Notes: generated from the letters alone by a model not told the origin. Positions 1 through 9,489 are shown, numbered from the stretch's first letter. The stretch is 64,000 nt of DNA from Oleispira antarctica RB-8 (GCA_000967895.1 FO203512.1:372001-436000), one strand, 5' to 3'. Program-made: numbers and translations.

Positions 1-60
1 TTGAATATTTAGTGTGTAAGCAAGTTCAGGTGCATCATCGATATGTATAGAGTCGCTAAT

Positions 61-580
61 TTAGACTCCGCTAATTTTCATGATTTTGTTATATTCAATA
101 TCATGAGCACCACTCAATGGAATGATTACATAAGGGTCAGAATTATATCGTTCTGAGGGATCGTAATTTACTAATATTTTATGAGAAATATTACCAGCAA
201 TGGTTAGGTTCTGTTTGAAACTGAGTTGGCCTTCTTCTTGGCTCTGCCAGAGTAGCTCTGGATAAAACATCTTCCAATATCGGCTAAAAAGTTATCAGGG
301 GGCGATGAAAAAGAACGTAATTGATCTTCGCTGAATTCCCATTCATATGGAATCATCGAATACAGATTGTATCGCTATTATTGCACTATTACTGTTAAGA
401 TCCGAGGAGCCCCCACAGTATGAATTGATTTCATATTTATTGGTGTCAGCGATGATTTCGATTGATATCAGGTAGGGCGACGCGGTTGTCTTTATCGCTG
501 TCTTTATTACTATCGTTATTGCCGATACAGGCAGATAGAGTAAAGCTGAGAAGGAATAGCGCTATCCATTGCTTGTTCAT
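61..580 (-). pseudogene. Decayed lipoprotein gene, left flank of the island
   Basis: A minus-strand ATG at 580 opens a 44-codon frame (446-580) whose N-terminus is a clear lipoprotein signal: MNKQWIALFLLSFTLSAC, with lipobox LSAC and Cys18. The frame stops after a charged N/D/K stretch. A second frame continues with plausible coding sequence (IEIIADTNKYEINSYCGG), and a third opens at an ATG at 270 and runs to 61. Three successive frames in one direction suggest one secreted lipoprotein gene broken by frameshifts or small deletions. I do not recognise the family. It lies just beyond the tRNA terminator, so it would have been the gene downstream of tRNA-Phe before the island inserted. Confidence 0.45.
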
Positions 581-591
581 TATTTGCTTCC

Positions 592-627
592 TGCAAATAA
601 AAAAGGCCTACATTTCTGTAAGCCTTT
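592..627 (-). terminator. Rho-independent terminator, probably the original tRNA-Phe terminator
   Basis: On the minus strand a stem of AAAGGC-TACA pairing with TGTA-GCCTTT (one mismatch, four-base loop) is followed by a T-rich run (TTTTTTATTT). It lies just downstream of the CACCA-ending tRNA-like remnant at 636-648. This fits the native terminator of the tRNA gene, now separated from it by the island. Confidence 0.7.
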
Positions 628-635
628 AGAATAAA

Positions 636-648
636 TGGTGCCGGAGAC
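636..648 (-). repeat. attL-like remnant of a tRNA 3' end
   Basis: On the minus strand this reads GTCTCCGGCACCA, matching the last 14 bases of the intact tRNA-Phe at 12410-12485 (GTCTCCGGGCACCA) except for one missing G. The bases before it only loosely resemble a T arm. It marks the probable far end of the island. The match is short and imperfect, so the exact crossover point is not fixed by this alone. Confidence 0.55.
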
Positions 649-711
649 GGAACTCAACCTTACTCTATGCACCACTTTTTATAGGCTTTTATGATGATAT
701 CTGTCTTGATG

Positions 712-738
712 TACCCCCAAATATACCCCCAAAATAAA
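712..738 (+). repeat. Left copy of 27-bp island-end direct repeat
   Basis: Two TACCCCC boxes 12 bp apart are followed by AAAATAAA. The second copy at 12278-12304 differs at only two of 27 positions, in the spacer. Paired TACCCCC boxes near P4-type integrases look like integrase or excisionase arm-binding sites. That role is inferred. Confidence 0.75.
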
Positions 739-903
739 TTCTACTCTTTAAAACAATATGAAATATCACGAATGCTAAGGAAGATAATCAGAGTCAATTA
801 GTCGATGCTCAGGATGATATTGTAGAAAATATGCTTTGATCGATTTCGGGTAGGGATGATGGAAGGCGCAACAAGTACGCACTGTGTAATTATACGCAAT
901 AAC

Positions 904-959
904 TGCGCACTTTAGCTGCGCACTTTACTGCGCAATAAGTGAAACAAGTGCGCACTTTA
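904..959. repeat. Short direct repeats downstream of hsdR
   Basis: TGCGCACTTTA occurs exactly three times (904-914, 917-927, 949-959), with a related TGCGCAATAAG at 929-939. Further degenerate copies (TACGCACTGTG, TACGCAATAAC) lie just upstream. The core TGCGCA is palindromic. The array lies between the island end and the hsdR stop codon. No function is evident. Confidence 0.6.
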
Positions 960-973
960 ATCGCTAGCCAGAG

Positions 974-3900
974 TCATTTACTACCAGCTTGCGGCCCTGT
1001 AATCATTTCAAATACCAGTTTCGCAAAGCCTGCCGCTTTAGATGGGTCAGACAATAACTGCATCATCTGGTTTTGGTGAGCATCGCTACTGCTCAAAATG
1101 GCATCGTCCATGGCTTTAGGAAAGTCGCCCAACATAGCTTGTGCCGCTGGGTTTTGTGATATTTGCTGCATGACCATTTTGTTTTCCATTACCTTGTCTT
1201 TTACCGTGTGCGCGTAATTAACCATATCGGTATTGGTTAGCTCATCGGTAATAAACAATTCATTCAAGCGGGCGATGATTTGCGATAAAAACTCTTCCTT
1301 TTTATCTTTCGCTTTCGCCGTACCCAGTGCATCTCCTGGTACTAGATCGTATTCACCTTGGGCTTCACGCAGTTGAATATCTTGCTGGCGTATTTTAGAT
1401 AAACGGTAATGGCTTAGCACGACGCTGTTTAAGTCAATATCGTCTTCGTCTATAACCGTTTCACGCAGCATGGGGCTTAGGTTGCGGGCGTACAGGCTTA
1501 GTTTTTCTAGGTCTTTGTTATCGTAATCTACGATTTGAGACATAAACTCGTAAAAGCGTACAAAGGTGCCTAAGTCTTTCTTGAATATCTCTAAGGCGTC
1601 TTTTTCTTTCTTGCAGTCTTTAAAGCTGTTTTCAGCATTAGCCATCAATACCGCATCACCCGTTTTCTTCGTGCGTTCAAACACGTCCTTCGCTTGTTTA
1701 TACGCATCTATGGCCGATATATAGCGCTTGCTCCAACGATCTACGGCGGGCTTACAGATATTACCAATGGCGGCATTGCTTTTAGACTTCACCAAAAAGC
1801 TTTCACAGAACTGGTTTACTTCTGTTTGTGTGAATATGCCTGCTTGATTAAGCTTATCGAATAAATCGAAAATTAAGTCAGGGTCAGATACATCATCTAA
1901 TGCCGCTGTCTGATAGTAAGGCTGGAACGAATCTAAAATGTCTTGCGGCTCATTGAAAAAGTCTAATACAAAGGTGCCGCTATCGGCTTTACCGGGGAAG
2001 GTGCGGTTTAAGCGCGACAATGTTTGTACACACTCCACGCCGCCCAATTTTTTATCCACATACATAGCGCATAACTTAGGTTGGTCAAAACCGGTTTGAA
2101 ATTTGTTCGCCACTATCATCACTTGATAATCATCACTATCAAATGCCTTACGCATGTCGCGGCCTTTTAAGCCGGGGTTCATATTCGTTTCGGTAAACTT
2201 TTCACCAATTATTCCTGCGCTGCCCGGGTCTTTGTCAGTAAATTCAACCTCACCCGAAAAGGCAATCATGGCTTGTATCTTGTCATAGCCTTTCTCGACT
2301 AAATACTTATCAAAGCAGGTTTTATAACGAACCGCCTCTTTACGAGAGCTGGTCACCACCATGGCTTTGGCTTGTCCACCTAATAAGCCCATTACGTTAT
2401 CTTTGAAGTGCTCAACTATTACCATGACTTTTTGGCTTATATTGTGGTCATGCAAACGTACCCATTGGTTTAACTTAACCTTGGCTTTTTTACTTTCAAC
2501 CTCATCGTCGCCTGCTTCAATTTTCATCGCCAAATTGTAAGCCGTTTTATAATTGGTGTAGTTTTTCAATACATCCAATATAAAGCCTTCTTCAATCGCC
2601 TGACGCATGCTGTACACATGATAGGCTTCTGGCTTATTGGTTTTAGAGGCTGGCTGAGTAGGGTCAGGCACGCGGCCAAACATCTCGAGTGTTTTGGTTT
2701 TAGGCGTCGCGGTAAAAGCCAGATAGCTTAAGTTGTTCGATTTTTTACGCGAGGCTATGGCGGCTTCTAAAATGTCGTCTGCGCTAAGTTCTGCATCATC
2801 ATCTTTGTCAGCATCCATCATCAGCACTTCTTTTAGCTGACGGGCCGTAGAACCTGTTTGCGAGCTATGAGCCTCATCGGCTATCACCACATAATTACGT
2901 TCTTTAAGGCTGGTGCTGTTTTCAATCGCTTTCAGTACGTGCGGGAAGGTTTGAATGGTCACAATAATAATAGGCTGAGAGTTTTCTAACGCGCTGGCGA
3001 GCTTAAGTGACTTAGAGCCATCGCCCTCGTTATTATTAATGCGGCCGACAACACCATCGGTATGTTCAAACTGATAAATAGTGTCTTGTAGCTGAGCATC
3101 CAGCACTGTACGGTCGGTCACAATAATCACTGAATCAAACTGTTTATGGCCTTTATCATCATACAAAGAAGACAACTGGTGAGCAGACCACGCAATAGAA
3201 TTCGACTTACCCGAACCCGCACTGTGTTGAATTAAATACTTATGCCCCGGCCCTTCAGCTTTAGCCGCATTAACCAGTTTATTCACCACATCCCACTGAT
3301 GATAGCGGGGGAAGATTAACGTCTCTTTTTTGTATTTACGGCCTTCCCAATCTTCTTTTTCTTCAATTTGTAAATGCACATAACGCGCAAGAATATTCAG
3401 CAGATTGTCGGGTAATAATACCTCGTTCCATAAATAATCAGTGCCGTATTGGTGTACGTCTTTAGGAATATCGTTGCCCGCGCCACCGTCGGCAGTGCCT
3501 TTGTTAAACGGTAAGAAAAAAGTCTCTTGTCCTTCTAAGCGAGTCGCCATATACACTTGGTATTGGCTTACTGCAAAATGCACCAACGCACCGCGCTTAA
3601 AGGTTAATAACGGTTCAGGCTTTTTAGTAGCAGGGTCAGTGGCGAAGCGGGTAGTTTTATACTGCTTTAACGCATTATGAACCGACTGCTTAAATTCAGA
3701 TTTTAATTCTAGGGTCGTAACAGGAAAGCCATTCACAAACAAAACCAAATCAATACGCCAAGCTTTTGCTTTCGCGCCCGTGTCGGCTAAGTGTTGTTCT
3801 GTGGCCCACGGGCTGTAAACCAATTCAGGCACAATGCGTAAACGGTTTTGTTTATAACGGGCAACGGTATCGGGATTTAAATCATGCTCAGGTTTGAACT

Positions 3901-4249
3901 GACACAGACTAAAGCGTGTACCACGATGGCGTAGTTCATGGCGCAATACCCCAAGAGTACCGAAGGTACGCATATCTTTAGACGTCGCATTAGGGTCGGC
4001 TTTGTTTAACTGGCTTGCAACACGTTCTAAAAATTTATTGTCAGTATCGATCGGATAAATGGCTTTAAATTTTTGCCATTGCTCATCTTGAGTGTCTTTA
4101 ACAAAAGCCAATAGGTCTTCTGAATACAACGCTAAATCGCGGTTGTAGTTTTCAGGCTTGCCCAACAACCAACCGTTGCTTAGCATTTGCTGAATGATAT
4201 CGTTTTGAAAAACGTATTCTGTAGACTTGTCGCCGCCGTAGTAGGCCAT
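974..4249 (-). CDS. hsdR: Type I restriction enzyme, R (endonuclease/translocase) subunit
   Basis: HsdR cuts unmodified DNA after ATP-driven translocation, as part of an R2M2S complex. The 1091-residue protein has an N-terminal PD-(D/E)xK nuclease region (Asp167, then Glu181-x-Lys183). A superfamily-2 helicase motor follows, with Walker A at about 344-350 (SAGSGKS), a DEAH box at 458-461 and an AFTATPK motif. A C-terminal helical region follows. Length and motif order are normal for the family, and no disruption is seen. The ribosome-binding site AAGGGA overlaps the stop codon of the 40-codon ORF upstream, so translation may be coupled. It is the last gene of the hsdM-hsdS-hsdR transcript and is separated from hsdS by degraded sequence. 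Confidence 0.96.
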   Translation of the reverse strand: MAYYGGDKSTEYVFQNDIIQQMLSNGWLLGKPENYNRDLALYSEDLLAFVKDTQDEQWQKFKAIYPIDTDNKFLERVASQLNKADPNATSKDMRTFGTLGVLRHELRHRGTRFSLCQFKPEHDLNPDTVARYKQNRLRIVPELVYSPWATEQHLADTGAKAKAWRIDLVLFVNGFPVTTLELKSEFKQSVHNALKQYKTTRFATDPATKKPEPLLTFKRGALVHFAVSQYQVYMATRLEGQETFFLPFNKGTADGGAGNDIPKDVHQYGTDYLWNEVLLPDNLLNILARYVHLQIEEKEDWEGRKYKKETLIFPRYHQWDVVNKLVNAAKAEGPGHKYLIQHSAGSGKSNSIAWSAHQLSSLYDDKGHKQFDSVIIVTDRTVLDAQLQDTIYQFEHTDGVVGRINNNEGDGSKSLKLASALENSQPIIIVTIQTFPHVLKAIENSTSLKERNYVVIADEAHSSQTGSTARQLKEVLMMDADKDDDAELSADDILEAAIASRKKSNNLSYLAFTATPKTKTLEMFGRVPDPTQPASKTNKPEAYHVYSMRQAIEEGFILDVLKNYTNYKTAYNLAMKIEAGDDEVESKKAKVKLNQWVRLHDHNISQKVMVIVEHFKDNVMGLLGGQAKAMVVTSSRKEAVRYKTCFDKYLVEKGYDKIQAMIAFSGEVEFTDKDPGSAGIIGEKFTETNMNPGLKGRDMRKAFDSDDYQVMIVANKFQTGFDQPKLCAMYVDKKLGGVECVQTLSRLNRTFPGKADSGTFVLDFFNEPQDILDSFQPYYQTAALDDVSDPDLIFDLFDKLNQAGIFTQTEVNQFCESFLVKSKSNAAIGNICKPAVDRWSKRYISAIDAYKQAKDVFERTKKTGDAVLMANAENSFKDCKKEKDALEIFKKDLGTFVRFYEFMSQIVDYDNKDLEKLSLYARNLSPMLRETVIDEDDIDLNSVVLSHYRLSKIRQQDIQLREAQGEYDLVPGDALGTAKAKDKKEEFLSQIIARLNELFITDELTNTDMVNYAHTVKDKVMENKMVMQQISQNPAAQAMLGDFPKAMDDAILSSSDAHQNQMMQLLSDPSKAAGFAKLVFEMITGPQAGSK

Positions 4250-4260
4250 TCTATAATCCC

Positions 4261-4383
4261 TTATTCTTTATCTTTTGTTGCATGCTGTGCCAAAGGCTCT
4301 ATCGTCAAACGCGCACCTTCGGCTTCTTTCACTCGTAAATACATACGGCGTTCACTAGAAGGGGCAGGGGTGTTATTACTCAT
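4261..4383 (-). CDS. 40-residue ORF between the DUF1016 remnant and hsdR; probably a gene scar
   Basis: An ATG at 4383 opens 40 codons ending at 4261, eleven bases before the hsdR start; a weak GAGG lies upstream. The protein starts MSNNTPAPSSERRMYLRVKE. From memory, the SSERRMYLRVKE part resembles an internal segment of RhuM-family proteins (ERRFYLKI-type), while the remaining AEGARLTIEPLAQHATKDKE looks like an unrelated C-terminus. The simplest reading is a fusion left by deletions of accessory genes that once stood here. It could still be translated and couple ribosomes into hsdR. It is not a recognised functional gene. Confidence 0.4.
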   Translation of the reverse strand: MSNNTPAPSSERRMYLRVKEAEGARLTIEPLAQHATKDKE

Positions 4384-4824
4384 TATCAGACGCCTCGCTA
4401 CCGCTTTTATCCATTTCCAAAAGCTCTATCTGTTCTTGTTTCTTGCCTGTGCATAAAAATCTCTTTTCAATGGATTTTCTATGCTGACCAATAAGACAAA
4501 GTGACTCCAGCTCAATTGTGCAGACAGCGTCTGCACAATCTCTTGATCAGGAAAACACTCAACAAACTTCACCCTATTGGAAAGGTTTCGCTTGCTCCAT
4601 CCACGGCCATATTCAGCCACCAGTCGTTTCACCAAACCAACAATCACTTGTTTACCGTATTCCGCTCGTTCGCCTTTAAGTACCTCCTCAGCAATGCGCC
4701 GACCCACCTGCCAATACAATAAAGTTAGCTCAGCATTCAGCGACACAGCCGCCCGTTGTTTGGCGCTTTGTATCAGCTGCTTTATATCCGCAGGTAGGCT
4801 TGCATCAGTGGCAATGTCTTTCAT
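4376..4824 (-). pseudogene. DUF1016 (YhcG-type PDDEXK nuclease) gene with an internal deletion
   Basis: The first 132 codons (4426-4824) are the N-terminal DUF1016 domain, with motifs such as LYWQVGRRI, YGKQVI and LSWSHFVLL, ending abruptly after DFYAQ. The next frame immediately reads LCTGKKQEQIELLEMDKSG. This matches the family's C-terminal nuclease segment as I remember it (LCAGKKQEQIELLELDKSG), after which it ends at 4376. Full-length members have about 340-380 residues, so roughly 200 codons are missing and the halves are out of frame. The junction falls in sequence TTATGCACAGG that fits both sides, suggesting deletion by microhomology. DUF1016 genes are common companions of type I RM loci; this one should be inactive. 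Confidence 0.7.
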
Positions 4825-4884
4825 GCGATTACGTCCTTGTTTTGCTGTCGGCGTTTTCTGCGGAGGCTTTGGCTTGATAGGTCA

Positions 4885-6219
4885 TTAAGCTACGTTTCCG
4901 TCTTTTATATTAAAATTTCTTACATCGATCTTGCCCGTGACGGCGGCGGAGATTAGGGCTGTTCGGCGTTCTTGTAGCAGCTTTATCTGTTGCTCAGCAA
5001 CATTGCCCAAATTATCGTAAGTAGAGTTGATATCTAAAATCGACTTTAGAATATCTGCAATTTCTTTTTCAGGAGGTACTGGCACACTAATATTTTTAAA
5101 TTCATCCCAATATAAGCGAAGTCTAAAATCAGTAATGCCTCTAGAAAATCGCTTTAGTTCCGTTACTGCATTCGATGTACGAAGTGCAAGTTCAAAATAA
5201 TAAGAATTTAATTGGGTTTTAGGCTCACATACAACATAAGCAGGGCTAACAAGGCCAGATAACTTAGAGGCACCAAATCCCCCCTGCCAAGCACGCATCA
5301 TGTTATATGCCAAATAATTGCTATGAACTACTTTATATAAAGAACGATCTTCAGACCGTTGAAGTTTTCGGTCAGACTCTTCTTCATTCAATTCTTTATC
5401 AGATATTCCATGATGAATTGAAATACTAAGAACAGGATATTCAAGCTCATTCTTAGTTCTTGCTCGGTCGCTGTTTTCTGAGAAAAGTAGATTAATCCTT
5501 TGAACATTCCAATGCTCTGGCACTTCACCTAACCACTCAACACCTGAATCGCTCATAGGGGCGTTAGCATTGAGCCCTTTGGTGACGGCATGACTGATGA
5601 CGGCTTGGCGTTTTTCTTTTAGCAGTGCAATCAGTTGTTGTTGCTTTTCGATCAAAGTATCGATTTTTGCGGTTTCGTGGTCGAGGAAGTTGGCGATTTT
5701 ATCAGCTTCACGCTGAGGTACAGACAGGAAAGGAATTCCGCCAAGTCTTTCTGAATTTAAGATCTGTATAACATTACCAGTGGCCGTTTCTTCCATAACT
5801 TCTCTAGCAGCTAGAACTAAGTAATAATTAAACTTAGGGGAATAATGAAAAGACGCAGATGTAATTTGCTGATTAGTAGAAACGGCAGCCTGGACATAGC
5901 CCGATTTTCCGATGGTTCCTATACAACAAATTAGCGTTGATTCTTTTGGAACTACTCTCATAAGCTCCCAACCATTTTGGCTGAGAAATTTGCTAGCCTT
6001 AGTTGGATTACTCCCTTCATTTAAATCTTCAGGACGAACCCAAGGTAGCTTAGAATCATAATCGACATAGTTAGACTCGTTACTAGTCGGAGGGGTAAGG
6101 CCAGTACTTAATTTACAAACTCGTTTTAAAGGAACAGAAATCCAGTGAGAAGGTATGAGACCTTGCCAGTTGCCATCTGAACTTTTATATTCCTGATATG
6201 ATTGATACTTCCCAGCCAT
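4885..6219 (-). CDS. hsdS: Type I restriction-modification specificity subunit
   Basis: HsdS recognises the bipartite DNA target and docks HsdM and HsdR. The 444-residue protein has two target-recognition domains. The first (about 15-165) begins around LIPSHWISVPLKRVCKLSTG, and the second starts near WLGEVPEHWNVQRI at about 230. Each is followed by a conserved helical spacer: DHETAKIDTLIEKQQQLI and later EQQIKLLQERRTALISAAV. Its ATG overlaps the hsdM stop by one base (TAATG), so the two are translationally coupled. The target sequence cannot be predicted from what is visible. The gene looks intact. Confidence 0.95.
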   Translation of the reverse strand: MAGKYQSYQEYKSSDGNWQGLIPSHWISVPLKRVCKLSTGLTPPTSNESNYVDYDSKLPWVRPEDLNEGSNPTKASKFLSQNGWELMRVVPKESTLICCIGTIGKSGYVQAAVSTNQQITSASFHYSPKFNYYLVLAAREVMEETATGNVIQILNSERLGGIPFLSVPQREADKIANFLDHETAKIDTLIEKQQQLIALLKEKRQAVISHAVTKGLNANAPMSDSGVEWLGEVPEHWNVQRINLLFSENSDRARTKNELEYPVLSISIHHGISDKELNEEESDRKLQRSEDRSLYKVVHSNYLAYNMMRAWQGGFGASKLSGLVSPAYVVCEPKTQLNSYYFELALRTSNAVTELKRFSRGITDFRLRLYWDEFKNISVPVPPEKEIADILKSILDINSTYDNLGNVAEQQIKLLQERRTALISAAVTGKIDVRNFNIKDGNVA

Positions 6220-8618
6220 TACGAATGCACCTCTTGCAGCAGGTTCATTATCTCGGCACTAACCTTATCCAAATCTTCATCGATACCCACCAAGTCTCGC
6301 GGCGGCTGATACTGATAAAAATGGCGATTAAACGGTATTTCATAACCGACGATACCCACTTCCTGATCTTTCTCGTCTTTCTTGTTGCCGTCTATCCACG
6401 CATCAGGCACATGGGGTTGTACTTCTTTTATAAAGTACGCTTCGTTTAAATCATTAACACTCTGGCTTGGGTCGAGTGCGACGTTTTCGTTATCACGCAA
6501 GTCGCCATCGGGTTTGTATTCGACTATCTGTTTCTTGCCTTCTAGCTCTACTTCAAACAATCCATAAAACGGGTTGGCTTTTGCTTTATGTATTTTCTTG
6601 ATGACTTTCTCTGCCGCTGGGTTTTTCCAACTGACGGCGTCGGTGATTTGTTTTTTCTCTTTCGTTTCTAGTTTGATACCCAGTTGCTGACAGGCAGCTT
6701 TTAATACGCTTTCAAACGTATTCATGTCGTCGCACTGTTCTTTGCCAATAATGCTTTGCAGTTGTTGGGCTTTTAATAAGGTTTGTTTTTGATCGTTCCA
6801 AGTTTTGGCATTGATCAGGTCTTTTATACTTTTTTCTTTTAATTCGCTGAAGTGTACTTTCACGTATTTACGAATGGGGTCTTCGATATCGGCTAATTGG
6901 CCATACTGCTTGCAATCTGCTTCGTCGGTCCAAGTCGGATTCGGGGCTATTTGCTGTTCGGTGTATATCCACTTCATGGGTGCGTTGAGTGGTTTGTTGG
7001 AAAAACGTAATTCGGCTAACCGTTCATCGCTGAATTGGAAGCTTTCGCGTAATGGGCGTTCGATGGTGATGCGGCGATAACCAAACTCGTGCGTATCGAA
7101 TATTTTAGCGGCAAAGGTTTTTGGTGCTTCTATCTTTGGGTTCGCTGACTGGCGGCCACGGTTTGATTTTTGTTCTTTTGGCTTATCCAACCCTAATTTA
7201 TCAAGAGTCGTCGCATCTACAGTTTCAAAGGCACCAAAGGTTTTTGTAATGGTGGCGATGTCGGCTTCGCTCATTTCATTGCGCTTGCTGCCCAATGATT
7301 TGCGCATTTTGCCACACAGGTTTACGCCGTTGATCAGTTGAACTTTGCCTTTGCGTTCGTCAGATTTTTTATTCGACAGTATCCATACGTAGGTGGCGAT
7401 GCCTGTGTTGTAGAACATGTCGTTGGGTAGCGCGACGATGGTTTCTAGCAGGTCGGTTTCTAAGATGTAGCGGCGTATTTCTGATTCACCCGAGCCAGCA
7501 CCGCCGGTAAATAACGGTGAGCCGTTTAAGATAATGCCGATGCGACCGCCCGTTGATTGTTGTGTGTTAGATGCGTCACGGGTGGGTTCGCGTAGCTTTT
7601 TGATGAGGTGTAATAAAAATAATAATGAACCATCACTTACGCGGGGTAAGCCTGGGCCAAAGCGGCCATTGAAGCCTTTTTCGGTGTGTTCGTCTTTTAT
7701 GTCGCCTTCGATCTTTTTCCAATCTACACCAAACGGTGGGTTGGATAGCATGTAGTCGAATTTGTCGGCGTATAGCTGGTCGTTGCTTAGGGTATTGCCG
7801 AGTTTGATGTTGCTTACTTCTTGCCCTTTGATCAGCATGTCAGCTTTACAGATGGCGTAGCTTTCTGGGTTGAGTTCTTGGCCGAACGCTTTCATTACGC
7901 CTTGTGGGTTTAGTTCGTGCAGATATTCCATACCCGACGATAAGAAGCCGCCCGTACCCGCTGTTGGGTCGTAGATAGTGCGAATGATGCCTGACTTGGT
8001 TAAGGCGTCGTCGTCTTCCATGAATACTAATGAGGTGGTGAGCCTGACGATATCGCGAGGGGTAAAGTGTTCCCCTGCGGTTTCGTTTGAGCCTTCTGCA
8101 AAGCGGCGGATGAGTTCTTCAAAGGTTAGGCCCATATCGTGGTTGCTAACCGCTTGTGGGCTTAGGTCGGTGGCGCGTACTTTTTGCAGCACTTTGTAGA
8201 GCAAGTTGGCGTCGTTTAATAAGCCAATGAATTCTCCAAACTTAAAGTGTTCAAATATTTCACGGGCATCGGCAGAGAAACTTTGTATGTAGCTGTCTAG
8301 GTTGGCTTTAATACCGTTTTCACCGAGCTTGGCTAGGTCCATTTTTGAGGTGTTGAAGAACGATAAGCCGTTAGTTGCGCGCAGTAATAGTTTTTCTTGT
8401 GCTTCTTCGGGCAGGTTCATTGCTTGAACCTTTTCGTATGCGGCCAGTACCGCTTCTTTAGATGGCGCTAATACACATTCTAAGCGGCGTAATAAGGTGA
8501 ATGGCAATATGATGCGCCCATACTGCGACTGTTTGAAATCACCGCGCAGAAGGTCGGCAATTGTCCAGCAATAGGCCGCTAAATTGTTCGGTGTTTGGCT
8601 TTGGTCTTGAGATGTCAT
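6219..8618 (-). CDS. hsdM: Type I restriction-modification DNA methyltransferase subunit
   Basis: HsdM transfers a methyl group from SAM to adenine at the site chosen by HsdS. The 799-residue protein has an N-terminal helical domain and SAM-binding motif I at about 217-226 ([10 protein letters not shown]). The catalytic motif SNPPFG at about 292-297 marks an N6-adenine methyltransferase. It is longer than the ~500-residue E. coli HsdM because of a C-terminal extension, which many N6 family members have. No strong ribosome-binding site precedes the ATG. It is the first gene of the restriction operon; a 372-bp non-coding region with an inverted repeat lies upstream. Confidence 0.95.
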   Translation of the reverse strand: MTSQDQSQTPNNLAAYCWTIADLLRGDFKQSQYGRIILPFTLLRRLECVLAPSKEAVLAAYEKVQAMNLPEEAQEKLLLRATNGLSFFNTSKMDLAKLGENGIKANLDSYIQSFSADAREIFEHFKFGEFIGLLNDANLLYKVLQKVRATDLSPQAVSNHDMGLTFEELIRRFAEGSNETAGEHFTPRDIVRLTTSLVFMEDDDALTKSGIIRTIYDPTAGTGGFLSSGMEYLHELNPQGVMKAFGQELNPESYAICKADMLIKGQEVSNIKLGNTLSNDQLYADKFDYMLSNPPFGVDWKKIEGDIKDEHTEKGFNGRFGPGLPRVSDGSLLFLLHLIKKLREPTRDASNTQQSTGGRIGIILNGSPLFTGGAGSGESEIRRYILETDLLETIVALPNDMFYNTGIATYVWILSNKKSDERKGKVQLINGVNLCGKMRKSLGSKRNEMSEADIATITKTFGAFETVDATTLDKLGLDKPKEQKSNRGRQSANPKIEAPKTFAAKIFDTHEFGYRRITIERPLRESFQFSDERLAELRFSNKPLNAPMKWIYTEQQIAPNPTWTDEADCKQYGQLADIEDPIRKYVKVHFSELKEKSIKDLINAKTWNDQKQTLLKAQQLQSIIGKEQCDDMNTFESVLKAACQQLGIKLETKEKKQITDAVSWKNPAAEKVIKKIHKAKANPFYGLFEVELEGKKQIVEYKPDGDLRDNENVALDPSQSVNDLNEAYFIKEVQPHVPDAWIDGNKKDEKDQEVGIVGYEIPFNRHFYQYQPPRDLVGIDEDLDKVSAEIMNLLQEVHS

Positions 8619-8724
8619 GTATTGATCAACTTAATTATGAATTCGGGCGTAGGTCGTTCAGAGGGAAAAGACATAAATGGCAATTTAATATAATGTAGAT
8701 GCGCCATGGTCACTCCTTAACCTA

Positions 8725-8744
8725 ATAACTGAAAGCTCAGTTAT
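8725..8744. promoter_or_regulatory. Inverted repeat upstream of hsdM, operator candidate
   Basis: ATAACTGA and TCAGTTAT form a perfect 8-bp inverted repeat around AAGC, about 107 bp upstream of the hsdM start. The position fits a repressor operator or a transcript hairpin. No regulator can be assigned, though AlpA or the winged-helix proteins of the island are candidates. Confidence 0.4.
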
Positions 8745-8858
8745 GGTGATGTTTTGTATGGGTATACTTATACATTGCTCGGATTAAATGGGCAATGTTA
8801 GGCATGGGCTTAGGGTGAGGTAATAAGCACTCTCTATGGTATACATATAAAGATGTAC

Positions 8859-8983
8859 ATATTCTGTACTCTGTTTTTTAATAAATACCCCCTCTGTCGA
8901 CCCAGAAACTGTTGCGAGACGCTACCTACTTTTGGCCTCTCGCCCCAGAAACTGTAGCGACAAAGATAATATTCTGTACTCTG
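8859..8983. repeat. Nested repeat cluster: two 21-bp dyads flanked by a 15-bp direct repeat
   Basis: ATATTCTGTACTCTG occurs exactly at 8859-8873 and 8969-8983. Between them, two interrupted dyads share the plan TCG-N3-CAG-AAA-CTG-N3-CGA (8897-8917 and 8940-8960), 43 bp apart, close to four helical turns. The cluster begins eight bases after the stop codon of the winged-helix gene at 8991-9407. The arrangement looks like binding sites for a dimeric protein, such as operators or a small iteron-type origin. Confidence 0.65.
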
Positions 8984-8990
8984 AATATTT

Positions 8991-9407
8991 TTATTTTCGT
9001 GCATGTTTTTCTGCACTGAAGTTCCTAAGTGGTCTTATGGTCGCTGGGATTTCCAAATTCTTTCCCGGGCATTCGTCAACCCTTAGCCATGTGATGGCGT
9101 AAAGACTGCATTTATCAAACGGCTTCCTAAAATGTCCTTGTCGGCTTAAGACGGTTATATTTTCGGTGACTAATTCTGCAACGGCTTTAGCTAAGGTCGC
9201 CTTAGACTTCCATCCGCGTTTTTGCATTAGTGTCCAAGCAAAGCATATATTACCGTTGTTAAAGCCGTTGAACTGATATGACCCTTCAAATATTAGTGCT
9301 TTTGCCGAAGGACCGAGATTTACATAGCTAGGGTTGTCCATAACGACTCTTGGAACACCCGCGAAATTTGGCCTACTTGAGCGATTATTAGGATTGTGTC
9401 TTGGCAT
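8991..9407 (-). CDS. Winged-helix protein of mobile elements, possible replication or regulatory protein
   Basis: From the ATG at 9407 the product has about 138 residues. A TTG at 9431 would add eight, but ATG is preferred because the extension is not conserved-looking; neither has a strong ribosome-binding site. The core (GPSAKALIFEGSYQFNGFNN, then LMQKRGWKSKATLAKAVAEL) resembles small basic winged-helix proteins common on plasmids and integrated elements. In those, a helix-turn-helix segment follows a 'short-lived gene, open ring' type N-terminus of unknown role. The function is not established. The dyad repeats immediately downstream are candidate binding sites. It lies in the same direction as alpA and the gene at 9490. 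Confidence 0.6.
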   Translation of the reverse strand: MPRHNPNNRSSRPNFAGVPRVVMDNPSYVNLGPSAKALIFEGSYQFNGFNNGNICFAWTLMQKRGWKSKATLAKAVAELVTENITVLSRQGHFRKPFDKCSLYAITWLRVDECPGKNLEIPATIRPLRNFSAEKHARK

Positions 9408-9489
9408 AATGATAGGCGCCCGCACCCCCAAGTTAAAAACTGGCTATCTGTTCTTAGCTTGGGGTATGCTTTAGGCGACTCCTTTTAGG

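Larger units (their letters stand above)
8619..8990. other. 372-bp non-coding region with operator-like repeats
   Basis: No convincing gene is present; a 60-codon minus-strand frame here has no family features and is largely made of the repeats. The region holds the presumed hsdM promoter, an inverted repeat at 8725-8744 and the nested repeat cluster at 8859-8983 next to the winged-helix gene. Confidence 0.7.

Noticed and set aside
4187-4888. Several plus-strand frames opposite the DUF1016 remnant
   Set aside because: They are antisense to recognisable coding sequence and show no protein-like composition.
974-8618. A CRISPR or other named defence system beyond type I RM
   Set aside because: No repeat-spacer array or cas, BREX, CBASS or retron-type motifs are visible. 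The only clear defence genes are hsdM, hsdS and hsdR.
8834-9016. A 60-codon minus-strand frame in the repeat region
   Set aside because: It overlaps the end of the winged-helix gene and is largely formed by the repeats, with no family features or good start.
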